Source: Janthinobacterium sp. ROICE36
Lineage (GTDB): Bacteria > Pseudomonadota > Gammaproteobacteria > Burkholderiales > Burkholderiaceae_D
Reading direction: 5' to 3'
DNA length: 64,000 nucleotides
Assembly: GCF_002869965.1 (NCBI RefSeq)
Contig: NZ_PEBS01000003.1
Span: 1 to 64,000, forward strand
The translations under genes were made by a program, and so were the position numbers. Positions 36,708-47,126 of this stretch are shown one piece after another. How positions within the stretch are numbered: the stretch's first letter is position 1; each line of letters begins with the position of its first letter. The notes below the pieces were generated by a model. It was not told the origin of the DNA, searched no databases, and saw only the letters and a program-made list of their open reading frames with translations.

Positions 36708-38555
36708 TTACATCAATCCATGGAACAGCACGATATCGACCAGGTCGCCGGCTGCCACGTGGCCTTGTGCTGCATGCAACACGATCATGCAATTGGCTTG
36801 CGTCATCGAGCGCAGGATGCCGGAGCCTTGTGCACCCGTCACGCGCACGTGCTGGCGGCCGTCCGCGCCCCGTTCGACGATGCCGCGCTGGTATTCCGTG
36901 CGGCCGCGTTTCTTGCGGATAGTCGCTTGCGCCGCCACTTGCAGCAGGGGCAGGCTGGCCGTGTCCGCATCGGCGCCCATCATGCGCAGCAAGGTCGGGC
37001 GCGCGAGGAAATAAAACGCCGCCATCACGGCCACCGGGTTGCCTGGCAGGCCCAGCAGCAAGGCCGAGTCGCCCCCGCTGGAAATCTGGCCAAAGGCCAT
37101 GGGGCGGCCCGGGCGCATGTTGATCTGCCAGAAGGCGACGTCACCGAGGCGGGCCAGGATTTCGCGCGTAAAATCCGCCGCGCCGCTGGACACGCCGCCC
37201 GAGGTGATGATGACGTCGGCCCTGACGCAGGCACCGCGCAGGGCCGCTTCCAGCGCTTGCGGCGCATCCTTGACGATGCCCAGGTCAAGCACCTCGCAGC
37301 CCAGGCGCGTCAGCATGCCCAGCAGGGTGTAGCGGTTACTGTCGTAGATGCAGCCTGCGGCGAGTGGCTCGCCGATCGAGCGCAATTCGTCGCCGGTGGA
37401 AAAGAAAGCCACGCGCAGGCGGCGGCGCACGGGCACCGTGGCGATGCCCAGCGAGGCCAGCAAGCCCAGTTCGGCCGGGCCCAGGCGCTTGCCCTGCAGC
37501 AGGGCTGGCTGGCCCTGCATCAAGTCTTCGCCCTTGAAGCGGCGGTTGTCGCCGGGGCGGATGCAGTCCGGCGCCAAAGTGATGCCGTGTTCGCTAAGCT
37601 GGCTCACCAGTTCCTGCGGCACCACGCTGTCGCAGCCGTCCGGCATGACGGCGCCCGTCATGATGCGCGCGCATTGCCCGCGTTGCACGCTGACCGTGCC
37701 GGGACGGCCCGCCAGGATGGTGTCGACTATGCTCAGCGTCAGCGGAGCACTGCCGTCCAGGTCGGCGCCGTGCAAGGCATAACCATCCATGGCCGAATTG
37801 TCGTGCGCGGGCACGCTGATGGGCGAGATGATGTCGGCGGCCAGGATGCGCTCGAACGCTTGCGGCAGCGGCAAGGTTTCGCTCTCGGCCACGGGGGTGA
37901 CGCTGTCGGCCAGGATGGCCTGCGCCACCGGCACGGACAGGCCCTGCGCTTGCAGGGCGGCCAGCTCGTCCGGGGTATTGATGTTGCCGAATGCGTCATG
38001 GTTCTCGAAGAGCACTTCGGTCAGTTTCAAGTCGCCGTGCCAGGTGCGCATGCGGCGTTCGCCTGCGGCCAGGTAGGCGTCCAGTTGGGGCAGGGCCGAT
38101 GTTTTCACCAGGCAAAAGACGGGATGGGGGCGGCGCACGGTCACTCCCGTCGCCGGGTCGGTCTCTTCGGTGACGGCGATGGCCAGGTCGGCATCGTTGT
38201 CGGCCAGGCCGGCGGCCAGGCGCGCCGCCAGGTCCGGCGGCAGCAGGGGCGAATCGCAGGGCACGCTCAGCAGGTAGGGCGTGTTGGCGTGCTGCATGCC
38301 ACTGTGCAAGCCGGCCAGTGGACCCAGCTGGCCAGGCAGCACGTCCGGCCACACGGGCAGGCCGAAGCGCGCGTAAGCGCCAGCATCGGCGTGCACACTG
38401 ATGGCCAGCTGGCCCACTTGCGGCACCAGGCGTTGCAGCACGTGGCGCGCCAGGGGCTGGCCATGCAGGGGTAGCATGCCCTTGTCGTGCTGGCCCATGC
38501 GCGTGCCGAGCCCGCCGGCCAGGATCAGGCCGGTAATATCGTGTTTGTTGATCAT
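36708..38555 (-). CDS. mobA-moeA: Fused MobA guanylyltransferase - MoeA molybdotransferase
   Basis: One 615-aa reading frame joins two molybdenum-cofactor enzymes. Residues 1-200 are MobA (GLILAGGLGTRMGQHDKGML, VPCDSPLLPPDL), which attaches GMP to the cofactor. From about residue 215 to the end it is MoeA (AHDNSAMDGYALHG, GQCARIMTGAVMPDGCDSVV, STGDEL, DVIITSGGVSSG, LLGLPGNPVAV), which inserts molybdate. There is no stop or frameshift at the junction. I chose the ATG at 38553-38555 because it fits MobA; an ATG 30 nt upstream is possible. It lies 62 nt after moaA, so the locus is a small Moco operon. Confidence 0.92.
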   Translation of the reverse strand: MINKHDITGLILAGGLGTRMGQHDKGMLPLHGQPLARHVLQRLVPQVGQLAISVHADAGAYARFGLPVWPDVLPGQLGPLAGLHSGMQHANTPYLLSVPCDSPLLPPDLAARLAAGLADNDADLAIAVTEETDPATGVTVRRPHPVFCLVKTSALPQLDAYLAAGERRMRTWHGDLKLTEVLFENHDAFGNINTPDELAALQAQGLSVPVAQAILADSVTPVAESETLPLPQAFERILAADIISPISVPAHDNSAMDGYALHGADLDGSAPLTLSIVDTILAGRPGTVSVQRGQCARIMTGAVMPDGCDSVVPQELVSQLSEHGITLAPDCIRPGDNRRFKGEDLMQGQPALLQGKRLGPAELGLLASLGIATVPVRRRLRVAFFSTGDELRSIGEPLAAGCIYDSNRYTLLGMLTRLGCEVLDLGIVKDAPQALEAALRGACVRADVIITSGGVSSGAADFTREILARLGDVAFWQINMRPGRPMAFGQISSGGDSALLLGLPGNPVAVMAAFYFLARPTLLRMMGADADTASLPLLQVAAQATIRKKRGRTEYQRGIVERGADGRQHVRVTGAQGSGILRSMTQANCMIVLHAAQGHVAAGDLVDIVLFHGLM

Positions 38556-38617
38556 GAGAGGCGAAAATGTGGATGCATACGCCATGGTAGCAGCGGCGGG
38601 TGTGGGCCGCGCCCGAT

Positions 38618-39739
38618 TTAGCCGCCGATATACGACATTTCCACTTTCTTTTTACCGTGCTCAAGCGCGCCGCCCGTCAAATCCGTCTGGCTGGTGCGCA
38701 ATTGCGAATAGCGGTCGGCGCGGCCGCGCCACAGCTGCGCCACGGCCGAGGAAATTTCCGCGTCGCTGCGGCCGCCGCGCAGCAGGCTGCGCAAGTCGTG
38801 GCCGCTGTTGGCGAACAGACACGTGTAGAGCTTGCCTTCGGTCGAGAGGCGGGCGCGGCTGCAGTCGGCGCAGAACGCTTGCGTGACGCTGGAAATGAGG
38901 CCGATTTCACCGCTGCCATCCGCGTAGCGCCAGCGCGCCGCTGTCTCGCCCATGTAGTTGGGGTTGATGGGCAGCAAGGGCATATGCAAGGCTATGCGCC
39001 GCACGACTTCGGCAGAAGGAATGACTTCCTGCAAGTTCCAGCCGTTCGAGGCGCCCACGTCCATGTATTCGATGAAGCGCAAGATGTACGGCGTGCCCTT
39101 GAAGTGGCGCGCCATGGGGACGATTTCCTGCTCGTTCATGCCGGCCTTGACGACCATATTGATCTTGATGGGCCCCAGGCCCGCCGCGTGCGCTGCAGCT
39201 ATGCCGTGCAGCACGTCGGCCACGGCGAAATCGACATCGTTCATGCGCTTGAAGGTGGCGTCGTCGAGCGAGTCGAGCGACACGGTGACGCGGTTCAGGC
39301 CCGCATCCTTCAGCGCTTGCGCCTTTCTTGCCAGCAAGGACCCGTTGGTCGTCAGGGTCAGGTCCAGCGGCTGGCCCGATGGCGTGCGCAGGGCAGCCAG
39401 CATGGCGATGAGCTTTTCGATATTCTTGCGCAGCAGCGGCTCGCCGCCCGTCAGGCGGATCTTTTCCACGCCGTGCGCGACGAACAGGCGCGCGATGCGC
39501 GTGATTTCCTCGAACGACAGCAAGTCCGTGTGCGGCAGATACACGTGGTTCTTGTCGAACACGTCTTTCGGCATGCAATACACGCAACGGAAATTGCAGC
39601 GGTCGGTAATCGAGATGCGCAAGTCGTGCAGGGGCCGGCCCAGGCTGTCGGCCACATTGCCGCTGGGGTTTTCCAGCTGCGCGGGAATCGCCGGTGCCCC
39701 ATTGCGCGCCTCGGCGAGGTAGATGATCTTGTCAGCCAT
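38618..39739 (-). CDS. moaA: GTP 3',8-cyclase MoaA
   Basis: This radical-SAM enzyme catalyses the first step of molybdenum-cofactor synthesis. The 373-aa protein has the CxxxCxxC cluster CNFRCVYC (C48, C52, C55), the [10 protein letters not shown] motif, a second cluster-binding segment [20 protein letters not shown], and the C-terminal Gly-Gly (SYIGG) needed for activity. It lies upstream of the MobA-MoeA fusion on the same strand. MoaC, MoaE and MoaD are not in the window. Confidence 0.97.
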   Translation of the reverse strand: MADKIIYLAEARNGAPAIPAQLENPSGNVADSLGRPLHDLRISITDRCNFRCVYCMPKDVFDKNHVYLPHTDLLSFEEITRIARLFVAHGVEKIRLTGGEPLLRKNIEKLIAMLAALRTPSGQPLDLTLTTNGSLLARKAQALKDAGLNRVTVSLDSLDDATFKRMNDVDFAVADVLHGIAAAHAAGLGPIKINMVVKAGMNEQEIVPMARHFKGTPYILRFIEYMDVGASNGWNLQEVIPSAEVVRRIALHMPLLPINPNYMGETAARWRYADGSGEIGLISSVTQAFCADCSRARLSTEGKLYTCLFANSGHDLRSLLRGGRSDAEISSAVAQLWRGRADRYSQLRTSQTDLTGGALEHGKKKVEMSYIGG

Positions 39740-39768
39740 GAAAGGTGATGCCGTTTACGTAAAGTCGT

Positions 39769-41115
39769 TCAAGGCAGATACGATAGCACGAGGCCGAAGA
39801 TGGCACAGGCGAGCAGCAATTTGATGGTGCCCACTTGAAACCTGAGCAGCGCCACGCCGGCCGCCAGCGCGATGGCGATGGCCAGCCAGTCCCAGTGCGG
39901 CAGCGGGTTTGTTTGCCAGAAGACATGGCGGCCAAAGAACAGGGCCAGGCTGGCGATGACGCCCACCACGGCCGCCGAGATGGCCGTCAGGGGCACACTC
40001 AGGCGCAAATTGCCGCGCGACGCTTCCACCAGCGGTGCGCCGGCCAGGATGAAGATGAAGGAAGGCAGGAAGGTGAACCAACTGGCGACGAGCGCGCCGC
40101 ACACGCTTGCCAGCCACAGCTGTTCACCCGCGATGCCTGCGGCATGGCTCCAGCCGCCGACAAAACCGATGAAGGCGACGATCATGATCAAAGGGCCGGG
40201 CGTGGTTTCGCCCAAGGCCAGGCCATCCATCATTTGCGCGCTCGTGATCCAGTGGTAGTGGTCGACGGCGCCTTGCATCAGGTAGGGCAGCACGGCATAC
40301 GCGCCGCCGAACGTGAGCAGGGCGGCCTTGCTGAAAAACACGCCCATCTGCGCCAGCGGCTGGTCTATCCCGCCCAGTAGCGCCAGGCCCAGCCAGGCGA
40401 GAAAGGCCAGCGCCAGGCCCAGCGCGCAGGTGGCCAGCAGGCGCGGCCAGCTGAGCTGCGCATGCTGCGGCGTGGGCGTGTCGTCATCGATCAGGGCGGC
40501 GCCGTAGCGGGCCGCGCCGCCATGCCCCGTGGCGCCAGCATGAAAGTGGGCCGGCAGCCAGCGCCCGCCCGCCATGCCCAGCAGGGCAGCGGCGAGTACG
40601 ATCAGCGGAAATGGCAGCTGTAGCACGGCGATGGCGACAAATGCGCCCGCCGCGATGGCGATCAGGCCGGGACTGCGCAAGGTGCGCCGGCCCAGGCGCC
40701 AGGCGGCCGCCAGCACGATGGCGACGATGGCCGGTTTGATGCCGTAAAGAACGCCCGCGATGGCGGCCACGTGGCCATACGCCATGTAGAGCCAGGACAG
40801 GACGATCAGCAGCAGCAGCGAGGGCAGCAAGAATAGCAGGCCCGCCACCAGGGCGCCGCGCGTGCGATGCATCAGCCAACCGATGTAGATGGCCAGCTGG
40901 GTCGCTTCCGGCCCCGGCAGCAGCATGCAGTAATTGAGGGCGTGCAGGAAACGCTGCTCGGAAATCCAGCGCCGCTTTTCCACCAGTTCCCCATGCATCA
41001 TGGCGATTTGCCCGGCCGGCCCGCCAAAGCTGACGCAGCCCAGCTTGAGCCAGTACCAGAAGGCGCCGCGCAGGCTGACGGGGGCGGGACGGGGAAGTTT
41101 GGCGTTCTCGTGCAT
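39769..41115 (-). CDS. chrA: Chromate transporter ChrA (long-chain, two-domain)
   Basis: The 448-aa membrane protein has the duplicated chromate-transport domain. N-terminal half: FWYWLKLGCVSFGGPAGQIAMMH and LPGPEATQLAIYIG. C-terminal half: FFSKAALLTFGGAYAVLPYL and GETTPGPLIMIVAFIGFVGG. It exports chromate by proton-linked antiport. It sits alone between moaA and rne, with no ChrB regulator seen. Confidence 0.93.
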   Translation of the reverse strand: MHENAKLPRPAPVSLRGAFWYWLKLGCVSFGGPAGQIAMMHGELVEKRRWISEQRFLHALNYCMLLPGPEATQLAIYIGWLMHRTRGALVAGLLFLLPSLLLLIVLSWLYMAYGHVAAIAGVLYGIKPAIVAIVLAAAWRLGRRTLRSPGLIAIAAGAFVAIAVLQLPFPLIVLAAALLGMAGGRWLPAHFHAGATGHGGAARYGAALIDDDTPTPQHAQLSWPRLLATCALGLALAFLAWLGLALLGGIDQPLAQMGVFFSKAALLTFGGAYAVLPYLMQGAVDHYHWITSAQMMDGLALGETTPGPLIMIVAFIGFVGGWSHAAGIAGEQLWLASVCGALVASWFTFLPSFIFILAGAPLVEASRGNLRLSVPLTAISAAVVGVIASLALFFGRHVFWQTNPLPHWDWLAIAIALAAGVALLRFQVGTIKLLLACAIFGLVLSYLP

Positions 41116-41144
41116 GGCGGCTGGCTGGCAAAGAGAGTGGATGT

Positions 41145-41171
41145 AAAAAAGGGGAAGCCTGAGCTCCCCCT
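41145..41171 (-). terminator. Rho-independent terminator of rne
   Basis: GGGGAAGC (41151-41158) and GCTCCCCC (41163-41170) pair across CTGA with one G-T pair. On the minus strand the stem is followed by TTTTTT (41145-41150 as AAAAAA). It starts 34 nt after the rne stop codon. Confidence 0.85.
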
Positions 41172-41204
41172 TTCATCATGGACGGCTGGGCGAACCCGGC
41201 GCGC

Positions 41205-44200
41205 TTATGGACGTTGCGTGTTGACCTGGATCAACGGCTCATCCGATTGCGGCGGCAATGGCTTGCGTTCGCGCGGCTTGCGTACCGGGGCGACGGCCTT
41301 GGCTGCCGCTTCCTGCGCCAGGCGCAGTTTTTCCGGATCGGTGGCCGCCAGGGTCAGGCCGGCCGAACCGAGCACTGCGCTCAAGTCCAGTGGCGCAGGC
41401 ACCGGCGCTGGAGCCGGAGTGGCTACAGGAGCAGGCGCCACTACCGCTGCTGGCGCTGGTGCAGGAGCAAGCACCACGGGTGCGGTTTCCACCACGGCAG
41501 GTGCTGCTTCAGCTACTGGCGCTTCCTCGATCACGGCGTTGGCTTCCACCAGCGGCGCAGCTTCTACCACGGGCACGGCGTCGACGATGATTTCCGCTGG
41601 CGCCGCTTCTGCTGGCTCGGCAAAGCTGTACTCGGCAACGGGTGCCGGTTCGGCAGCGGCTGGTTCAGCTTGTGCGGCAGCCGCTTCGACATTGGCTTCC
41701 GGTACGATCACTTCAGCAACTGGCGCGGCTTCTTCGACCTTGGCGATGTCCACGACCTTGGCCACTTCCACCACTTCCACGACGTCGGCCACGATGGCAG
41801 CTTCCACTGGCGCAGCCACGGCGGCGACCGGGGCTGCGTCAAAGGCAGCTTCCGGCGCCGGAGCGACCGTAAAGCTGATTACTGGCGCGTCCTGGCCTTC
41901 GTTCTCGCCGTTTGCCGACTCGATCAGCTCGCCCGTTTCGCGGTCACGGCGGTTGCGGTTGCGGCCACCACGACGACGACGGCGGCGCGGTTCTTCGCCT
42001 TCCACGTCGGTTTCCATCTCTTCGCCTTCAGGACCGGCATTCGCCGGTGCTTTCAGCAAGCTCGTTGGTGCGGCGTCGGATTCAGGGCCGTTTGACGGCA
42101 CGATGACATGCACTGCGCTGGCGCTGGCGCCAAGCAGGGCCAGTTCATCCGCTTTCACTTCAGCAACAACAGTCTTGTCGATGCGTGGTTCGCGGCCTTC
42201 GCGTGGCTGGCGTGGCGGACGTTCGGCACGTTCCGGGCGCTCTGCGCGTTCCGGACGCTCGGCGCGTTCCGGACGTTCACCGCGTTCACGGGGTGCCGCC
42301 GTTGCTTCGCCGGCTTCGCGCGGTTCGCGTGGCGGACGTGGTGGGCGTGGCGGACGGGCCGCCTTTTCCAGTGCTTCCGCTTCCTTGGCAGCGTCGTCCT
42401 GGGCTGGACGGGCCTGGCCCGGTTCGCGTTCTTCGCGGCCAGGCTTGCCGTTGCGACCACGGCCACGCGGGCCACGGCTGTTGCGGTCGCCACGGTCGGC
42501 ACCGGCCGGTTTGACTGGCGCGACAGGGGCAGGTGCCGGTGCCACGGGGGCCGGGGCGCCGGTGAAGAAGCTGATGATCTTGGCGATCAAGCCTTGTGGT
42601 GCGGCAGGTGCGGCCACCGGGGCAGCCTTGGCTTCGACGGGCTTGCGCTCGACCAGCGGTGCCGGCTGGTCAGGGGTGATCGTCTTGACGACGGCTTCCT
42701 GGCGCGGCTTGGCTTCTTCCTTCTGGCGCTTGCTGTAAGCCATGTCGGTTTCAGCGCTTTCGGCCAGGTTGTAGCTGGCCTGGCTGTCTTCCAGACGCGG
42801 ATCGTCGTGCTTGATGCGTTCCAGCTTGTAGTGCGGCGTTTCCAGATGCTTGTTCGGGATCAGGATCACGGCGATGCGGTGGCGGTTCTCGATTTTGAGT
42901 ACTTCGCCGCGCTTTTCGTTCAGCAGGAAGGCGCCCACGTCCACCGGCACTTGCACGTGGATGGTGGCAGAGTTTTCCTTCATCGCCTCTTCCTGGATGA
43001 TGCGCAGCACCTGCAGGGCGGACGATTCGGTATCGCGGATGTGTCCGGTGCCGGAGCAGCGCGGGCACGTCACGTGCGAGCCTTCGGACAGCGAAGGGCG
43101 CAGGCGCTGGCGCGACAGTTCCATCAGGCCGAAGCGGGAAATCTTGCCCATTTGTACACGGGCACGGTCATGGTGCAGCGCATCTTTCAGGCGCTGTTCC
43201 ACTTCGCGCTGATTCTTTGCCACTTCCATGTCGATGAAGTCGATGACGATCAAGCCACCCAAGTCGCGCAAACGCAACTGGCGGGCCACTTCTTCGGCCG
43301 CTTCGCAGTTGGTGTTGAAGGCGGTCGTCTCGATGTCCGAGCCACGCGTGGCGCGGGCCGAGTTGACGTCGACGGAGACCAGCGCTTCGGTATGGTCGAT
43401 CACGATGGCGCCGCCCGATGGCAGCGGCACGGTGCGGCTGTACGCCGTTTCGATCTGGTGTTCGATCTGGAAGCGCGAGAACAGCGGCACGTCGTCGCTG
43501 TAGCGTTTTACGCGGTGCACCATGTCGGGCATCACGTGGCTCATGAACTGGTGCGCCTGGTCGTAGATCTCGTCGGTGTCGATCAGGATCTCGCCGATGT
43601 CGGGCTGGAAGTAGTCGCGGATGGCGCGGATGACGAGCGACGATTCCTGGTAGATCAGGAAAGCGCCGTTGGCCGACTTGCCGGCGCCTTCGATGGCGCG
43701 CCACAGTTGCATCAGGTAATTCAAGTCCCATTGCAGTTCATCGACGTTGCGGCCGATGCCGGCGGTGCGGGCAATCACGGACATGCCAGCAGGCAAGTCC
43801 AGTTTATCCATGGTTTCGCGCAATTCCTGGCGCTCTTCACCTTCCACGCGGCGCGATACGCCACCGCCACGCGGGTTGTTCGGCATCAATACCAGGTAAC
43901 GGCCGGCCAGCGAGACGAAGGAGGTCAGGGCAGCGCCCTTGTTGCCGCGCTCTTCCTTTTCGACCTGGACCATGATTTCCTGGCCTTCGCGCAGCGCTTC
44001 CTTGACGGAAGCATTGCGTACGTCGACGCCTTCGCGGAAATACGTGCGGGCAACTTCCTTGAAGGGCAGGAAGCCGTGGCGGTCTTCGCCATAGCTGACG
44101 AAGCACGCTTCGAGCGAAGGCTCGATGCGCGTGATGACGCCCTTGTAGATGTTGGATTTGCGCTGTTCGCGCCCGGCTGTCTCGATATCGATGTCGATCA

Positions 44201-44270
44201 GTTTTTGTCCGTCGACAATCGCTACGCGCAGTTCTTCTTGCTGCGTGGCATTAAACAACATGCGTTTCAT
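41205..44270 (-). CDS. rne: Ribonuclease E
   Basis: The essential endoribonuclease and scaffold of RNA decay. I chose the ATG at 44268-44270 ([20 protein letters not shown]), which fits the family; the longer open frame upstream is untranslated leader. The 1021-aa protein has the S1 domain (about residues 35-120), the RNase H-like and catalytic [20 protein letters not shown] regions, and the zinc-link CPRC in [12 protein letters not shown]. The C-terminal half is long and disordered, with an Arg-rich block made of ERPERA repeats and an Ala/Pro/Val/Glu tail, expected to bind RNA and partner proteins. A strong hairpin lies 35 nt before the start. Confidence 0.97.
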   Translation of the reverse strand: MKRMLFNATQQEELRVAIVDGQKLIDIDIETAGREQRKSNIYKGVITRIEPSLEACFVSYGEDRHGFLPFKEVARTYFREGVDVRNASVKEALREGQEIMVQVEKEERGNKGAALTSFVSLAGRYLVLMPNNPRGGGVSRRVEGEERQELRETMDKLDLPAGMSVIARTAGIGRNVDELQWDLNYLMQLWRAIEGAGKSANGAFLIYQESSLVIRAIRDYFQPDIGEILIDTDEIYDQAHQFMSHVMPDMVHRVKRYSDDVPLFSRFQIEHQIETAYSRTVPLPSGGAIVIDHTEALVSVDVNSARATRGSDIETTAFNTNCEAAEEVARQLRLRDLGGLIVIDFIDMEVAKNQREVEQRLKDALHHDRARVQMGKISRFGLMELSRQRLRPSLSEGSHVTCPRCSGTGHIRDTESSALQVLRIIQEEAMKENSATIHVQVPVDVGAFLLNEKRGEVLKIENRHRIAVILIPNKHLETPHYKLERIKHDDPRLEDSQASYNLAESAETDMAYSKRQKEEAKPRQEAVVKTITPDQPAPLVERKPVEAKAAPVAAPAAPQGLIAKIISFFTGAPAPVAPAPAPVAPVKPAGADRGDRNSRGPRGRGRNGKPGREEREPGQARPAQDDAAKEAEALEKAARPPRPPRPPREPREAGEATAAPRERGERPERAERPERAERPERAERPPRQPREGREPRIDKTVVAEVKADELALLGASASAVHVIVPSNGPESDAAPTSLLKAPANAGPEGEEMETDVEGEEPRRRRRRGGRNRNRRDRETGELIESANGENEGQDAPVISFTVAPAPEAAFDAAPVAAVAAPVEAAIVADVVEVVEVAKVVDIAKVEEAAPVAEVIVPEANVEAAAAQAEPAAAEPAPVAEYSFAEPAEAAPAEIIVDAVPVVEAAPLVEANAVIEEAPVAEAAPAVVETAPVVLAPAPAPAAVVAPAPVATPAPAPVPAPLDLSAVLGSAGLTLAATDPEKLRLAQEAAAKAVAPVRKPRERKPLPPQSDEPLIQVNTQRP

Positions 44271-44966
44271 TTTTATAACTCCGCGACCCGTAGGCCATCT
44301 CAAAGCCGCTTCCGGGGAAGCGGCGAAAGTACAGGGATATATGCGAGAACGGGAGTGTTGGCGGGGGAAATGCCTTAGCGTGCGGAGCAACAACGCGTAC
44401 GAGGTATACGTTACGGCCGCAACAGGCGCGGTGAGGTCAATCGTCATGCCGAGTGCACAGGACACCTGCAACTCATCTGAAACAGCCCGAACGAGAATGA
44501 ACTACATCGGGGGCAGAGAATGCAGGTGGTCAGCAAATTCAGAGCCAAATCGTCAGCCGGCTCATTACAGGGATCGCGATGGCGAGGCTTGGCCTCAGCC
44601 TATCATCGACAACCCTCAGTATTTGGCCGCATACGGGGTTTGGCGAAAACGGCAAGCGTTATCAACTTCATCAACCCGCGAGCCCGACTCGATAAGTCGC
44701 GCTAACGGGTACTTATCCTTATAATCCCACACTCTCTTCAGCATCTCCACGCGTTATCCGATTACAACTACGGTGCAACCTTGATTCGCGCAGGGATGGT
44801 GCATATACATTTTTTTCCACCGAATTTGCAATTTGGCGAGGCCGGTGGAGACGCCCCTGTGTAAAATGTGCTTTTATTCTTACACTCGCAGCAGCCAGGG
44901 CCGCAGCAAAAACAATTATATATTCAAAATGAAGGACTTAGAGAGATTTCTGGGAAGACATAGTAA
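44271..44966. other. rne leader and rluC upstream region
   Basis: About 700 nt between divergent genes. The right part carries the rluC promoter; 44860-44940 is AT-rich. The left part is the rne leader. No RNA gene or credible protein gene was found; open frames here lack ribosome-binding sites. Confidence 0.55.
44305..44324 (-). promoter_or_regulatory. Perfect hairpin in the rne 5' leader
   Basis: GCCGCTTCC (44305-44313) and GGAAGCGGC (44316-44324) pair perfectly with a two-base gap. The hairpin lies 35 nt upstream of the rne start codon. RNase E in E. coli autoregulates through hairpins in its own leader, so a similar role is plausible here. No T-run follows. Confidence 0.5.
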
Positions 44967-45962
44967 ATGAAGAGTCAAAAAGATGTTGTTCCCCCTTCAA
45001 CACCCCCGGTTCAGCCGCAAGCCCAATTCGTAACGATCGCCGAGGAAGAAGCAGGCCAGCGCATCGACAACTACTTATTAAGAGTGTGCAAGGGAGTGCC
45101 TAAAAGCCACATCTACCGGATCTTGCGATCGGGAGAAGTGCGGGTTAATAAAGGCCGTATCGATCAGTTGTACCGTCTCGTCGCTGGCGATGTGGTGCGC
45201 ATTCCACCCGTGCGCGTGGCCGAAAAGGCCCCCACGGGCGCGCCGGCCGCTGAATTTTCGATCATCTTTGAAGATGCGCAGCTGCTCGTCATCGACAAGC
45301 CGGCCGGCGTGGCCGTGCATGGCGGCTCGGGCGTTTCGTTCGGCGTAATCGAGCAATTGCGCGCTTCGCGCCCCGACGCCAAGTTTTTGGAACTGGTACA
45401 CCGCCTGGACCGCGACACATCCGGCTTGTTGTTGCTGGCAAAGAAGCGCACGGCATTGACCAATTTGCACGAGCAGATGCGCGACGGCGCCACCGACAAG
45501 CGCTACCTGGTGCTGGTGGCGGGTGACTGGAAGAATGCGCGCCAGCATATCAAGCTGCCGCTGCATAAATATACGACGGCCGAAGGCGAGCGCCGGGTGG
45601 CCGTGCAGGCCGATGGCCTGGCGTCGCACACGGTGTTTTCACTGTTGCATAAATATCACAACTTCGCCTTGCTGGAAGCGGAATTGAAGACCGGCCGCAC
45701 GCACCAGATCCGCGTGCATCTGTCCTCGTCCGGTTTCCCCATTGCGGGCGACAATAAATATGGCGACTTTGCCCTCAACCGTGCCCTGTTGAAAGCCGAC
45801 AGCACGCGCGGCGCCCTGAAGCGCATGTTCCTGCATGCGCACCAGATCACGTTTACGCATCCGGAGACGGGCAAGACGGTGACCCTGAATGCGCCGCTGG
45901 CTGCCGAATGCGAGCGTTTCTTGGTAAGCTTGGGCAAACCATTGGCCGTTGCCGCACGATAG
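44967..45962 (+). CDS. rluC: 23S rRNA pseudouridine(955/2504/2580) synthase RluC
   Basis: It makes three pseudouridines in 23S rRNA. The 331-aa protein has an S4 RNA-binding domain near residues 30-85 (QRIDNYLLRVCKGVPKSHIYRILRSGEVRVNKG). The catalytic Asp lies in HRLDRDTSGLLLLAKK, followed by KTGRTHQIRVHLSSSGFPIAGD. It is divergent from rne, the same arrangement as in many gamma- and beta-proteobacteria, and starts a rightward run with the HAD, Rieske and S49 genes. Confidence 0.95.
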   Translation: MKSQKDVVPPSTPPVQPQAQFVTIAEEEAGQRIDNYLLRVCKGVPKSHIYRILRSGEVRVNKGRIDQLYRLVAGDVVRIPPVRVAEKAPTGAPAAEFSIIFEDAQLLVIDKPAGVAVHGGSGVSFGVIEQLRASRPDAKFLELVHRLDRDTSGLLLLAKKRTALTNLHEQMRDGATDKRYLVLVAGDWKNARQHIKLPLHKYTTAEGERRVAVQADGLASHTVFSLLHKYHNFALLEAELKTGRTHQIRVHLSSSGFPIAGDNKYGDFALNRALLKADSTRGALKRMFLHAHQITFTHPETGKTVTLNAPLAAECERFLVSLGKPLAVAAR

Positions 45963-46051
45963 CTCTGCATCGCGTGCGGGGACACTACTCACAAGGTAGT
46001 CAGTCGCCATCATTCATTCTCAAGGAGCCGGCGGCTTTGCCGTCGGGAAAC

Positions 46052-46711
46052 ATGGCAAGAAAGCAATTTGATCTGATCGTCTTCGATTGGGACGGTACCC
46101 TGATAGACAGTACCTCGACCATCGTCAAGTGCATCCAGGCGTCGGCGAAAGACCTGGGCTTGCCAATTCCCACCGAGTTGCTGGCCTCGCATGTGATCGG
46201 CCTGGGCTTGCAGGAAGCCATGCAGCTGGTGATGCCCGATGTCGAGCCGAAATACCATGCGCGCATGGCGGAACGCTATCGCTATCACTATCTGTCGCGC
46301 GACCATGAGCTGACCCTGTTTCCCGGTGTGCAGGAAATGCTGCAGGAACTCTCGCAGCAAGCGTACTTTCTGGCCGTCGCCACGGGCAAGAGCCGTGTCG
46401 GCCTGAACCGTTCGCTGAATGCCGTCAAGCTGCTGTCGCTGTTCGATGCGACGCGCTGCGCTGATGAAACGTTTTCCAAGCCCCATCCGGCCATGCTGCA
46501 GGAGCTGACGCGCGAACTGGGGCAGGATATGCGCCGCACCGTGATGATCGGCGACACCAGTCATGATTTGTTGATGGCAAGCAATGCAGGCGCGGCCGGT
46601 ATTGCCGTAGAGTATGGGGCGCATCCGGTGGAGCAGTTGCAGGCTTGTAATCCCCTGTATTCGGCCGCCACGGTGGCCGATCTGCACCAATGGCTGAGCG
46701 AGCACGCATGA
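46052..46711 (+). CDS. HAD-family phosphatase (phosphoglycolate phosphatase-like)
   Basis: The 219-aa protein has the HAD motifs in order: FDWDGTLIDST (nucleophile Asp), ATGKSRVGL, the Lys in FSKPHPAML and GDTSHDLLMASNAG. The substrate is not known; sequences of this kind are often labelled phosphoglycolate phosphatase. The start is uncertain: the ATG at 46052 is preceded by GGGAAAC, but an in-frame TTG at 46037 has a better-placed AAGGAG. It ends overlapping the Rieske gene start (ATGATG), so the two are translationally coupled. Confidence 0.87.
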   Translation: MARKQFDLIVFDWDGTLIDSTSTIVKCIQASAKDLGLPIPTELLASHVIGLGLQEAMQLVMPDVEPKYHARMAERYRYHYLSRDHELTLFPGVQEMLQELSQQAYFLAVATGKSRVGLNRSLNAVKLLSLFDATRCADETFSKPHPAMLQELTRELGQDMRRTVMIGDTSHDLLMASNAGAAGIAVEYGAHPVEQLQACNPLYSAATVADLHQWLSEHA

Positions 46712-47085
46712 TGAGCGATGTTGGCTACGTATTCATTTGTGCCGCCGATGCGGTGGCCGATGGCGGCAAGGGCGTGCGTTTTCCCGTCTCGGCCGGTGGC
46801 GAAGCGACCACCGGCTTTGTCGTGCGCCGCGGCGGCAAGGCATATGGCTACCTGAACCGCTGCGCCCACGTACCGATCGAACTGGACTGGGCCGAGGGCG
46901 AGTTTTTCGAGTCCAGCGGCTTATACCTGATGTGTTCGACGCATGGCGCCATCTATGTGCCGGAGAGCGGCCTGTGCGCGGGCGGTCCCTGCAAGGGTGG
47001 CCGCTTGCGCCCGATTCCAGTGAGCGAGCGCGATGGCCAGCTGTACTGGCAAGCCGATGAGTATGTCCAGCCGCTGCCGGCCTGA
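46711..47085 (+). CDS. Rieske [2Fe-2S] domain protein
   Basis: This 124-aa stand-alone Rieske protein has CAHVPIELDW (CxH) and, about 20 residues later, LMCSTHGAIY (CxxH), which ligate one 2Fe-2S cluster. There is no signal peptide or catalytic domain, so it is a cytoplasmic electron carrier or an accessory protein. Two adjacent ATG codons (46708 and 46711) overlap the HAD stop codon; I use the second. The partner enzyme is unknown. Confidence 0.88.
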   Translation: MSDVGYVFICAADAVADGGKGVRFPVSAGGEATTGFVVRRGGKAYGYLNRCAHVPIELDWAEGEFFESSGLYLMCSTHGAIYVPESGLCAGGPCKGGRLRPIPVSERDGQLYWQADEYVQPLPA

Positions 47086-47126
47086 TGCCGGGTACAGGCA
47101 TTATTGCAATTTAAACAAAGTGAACC

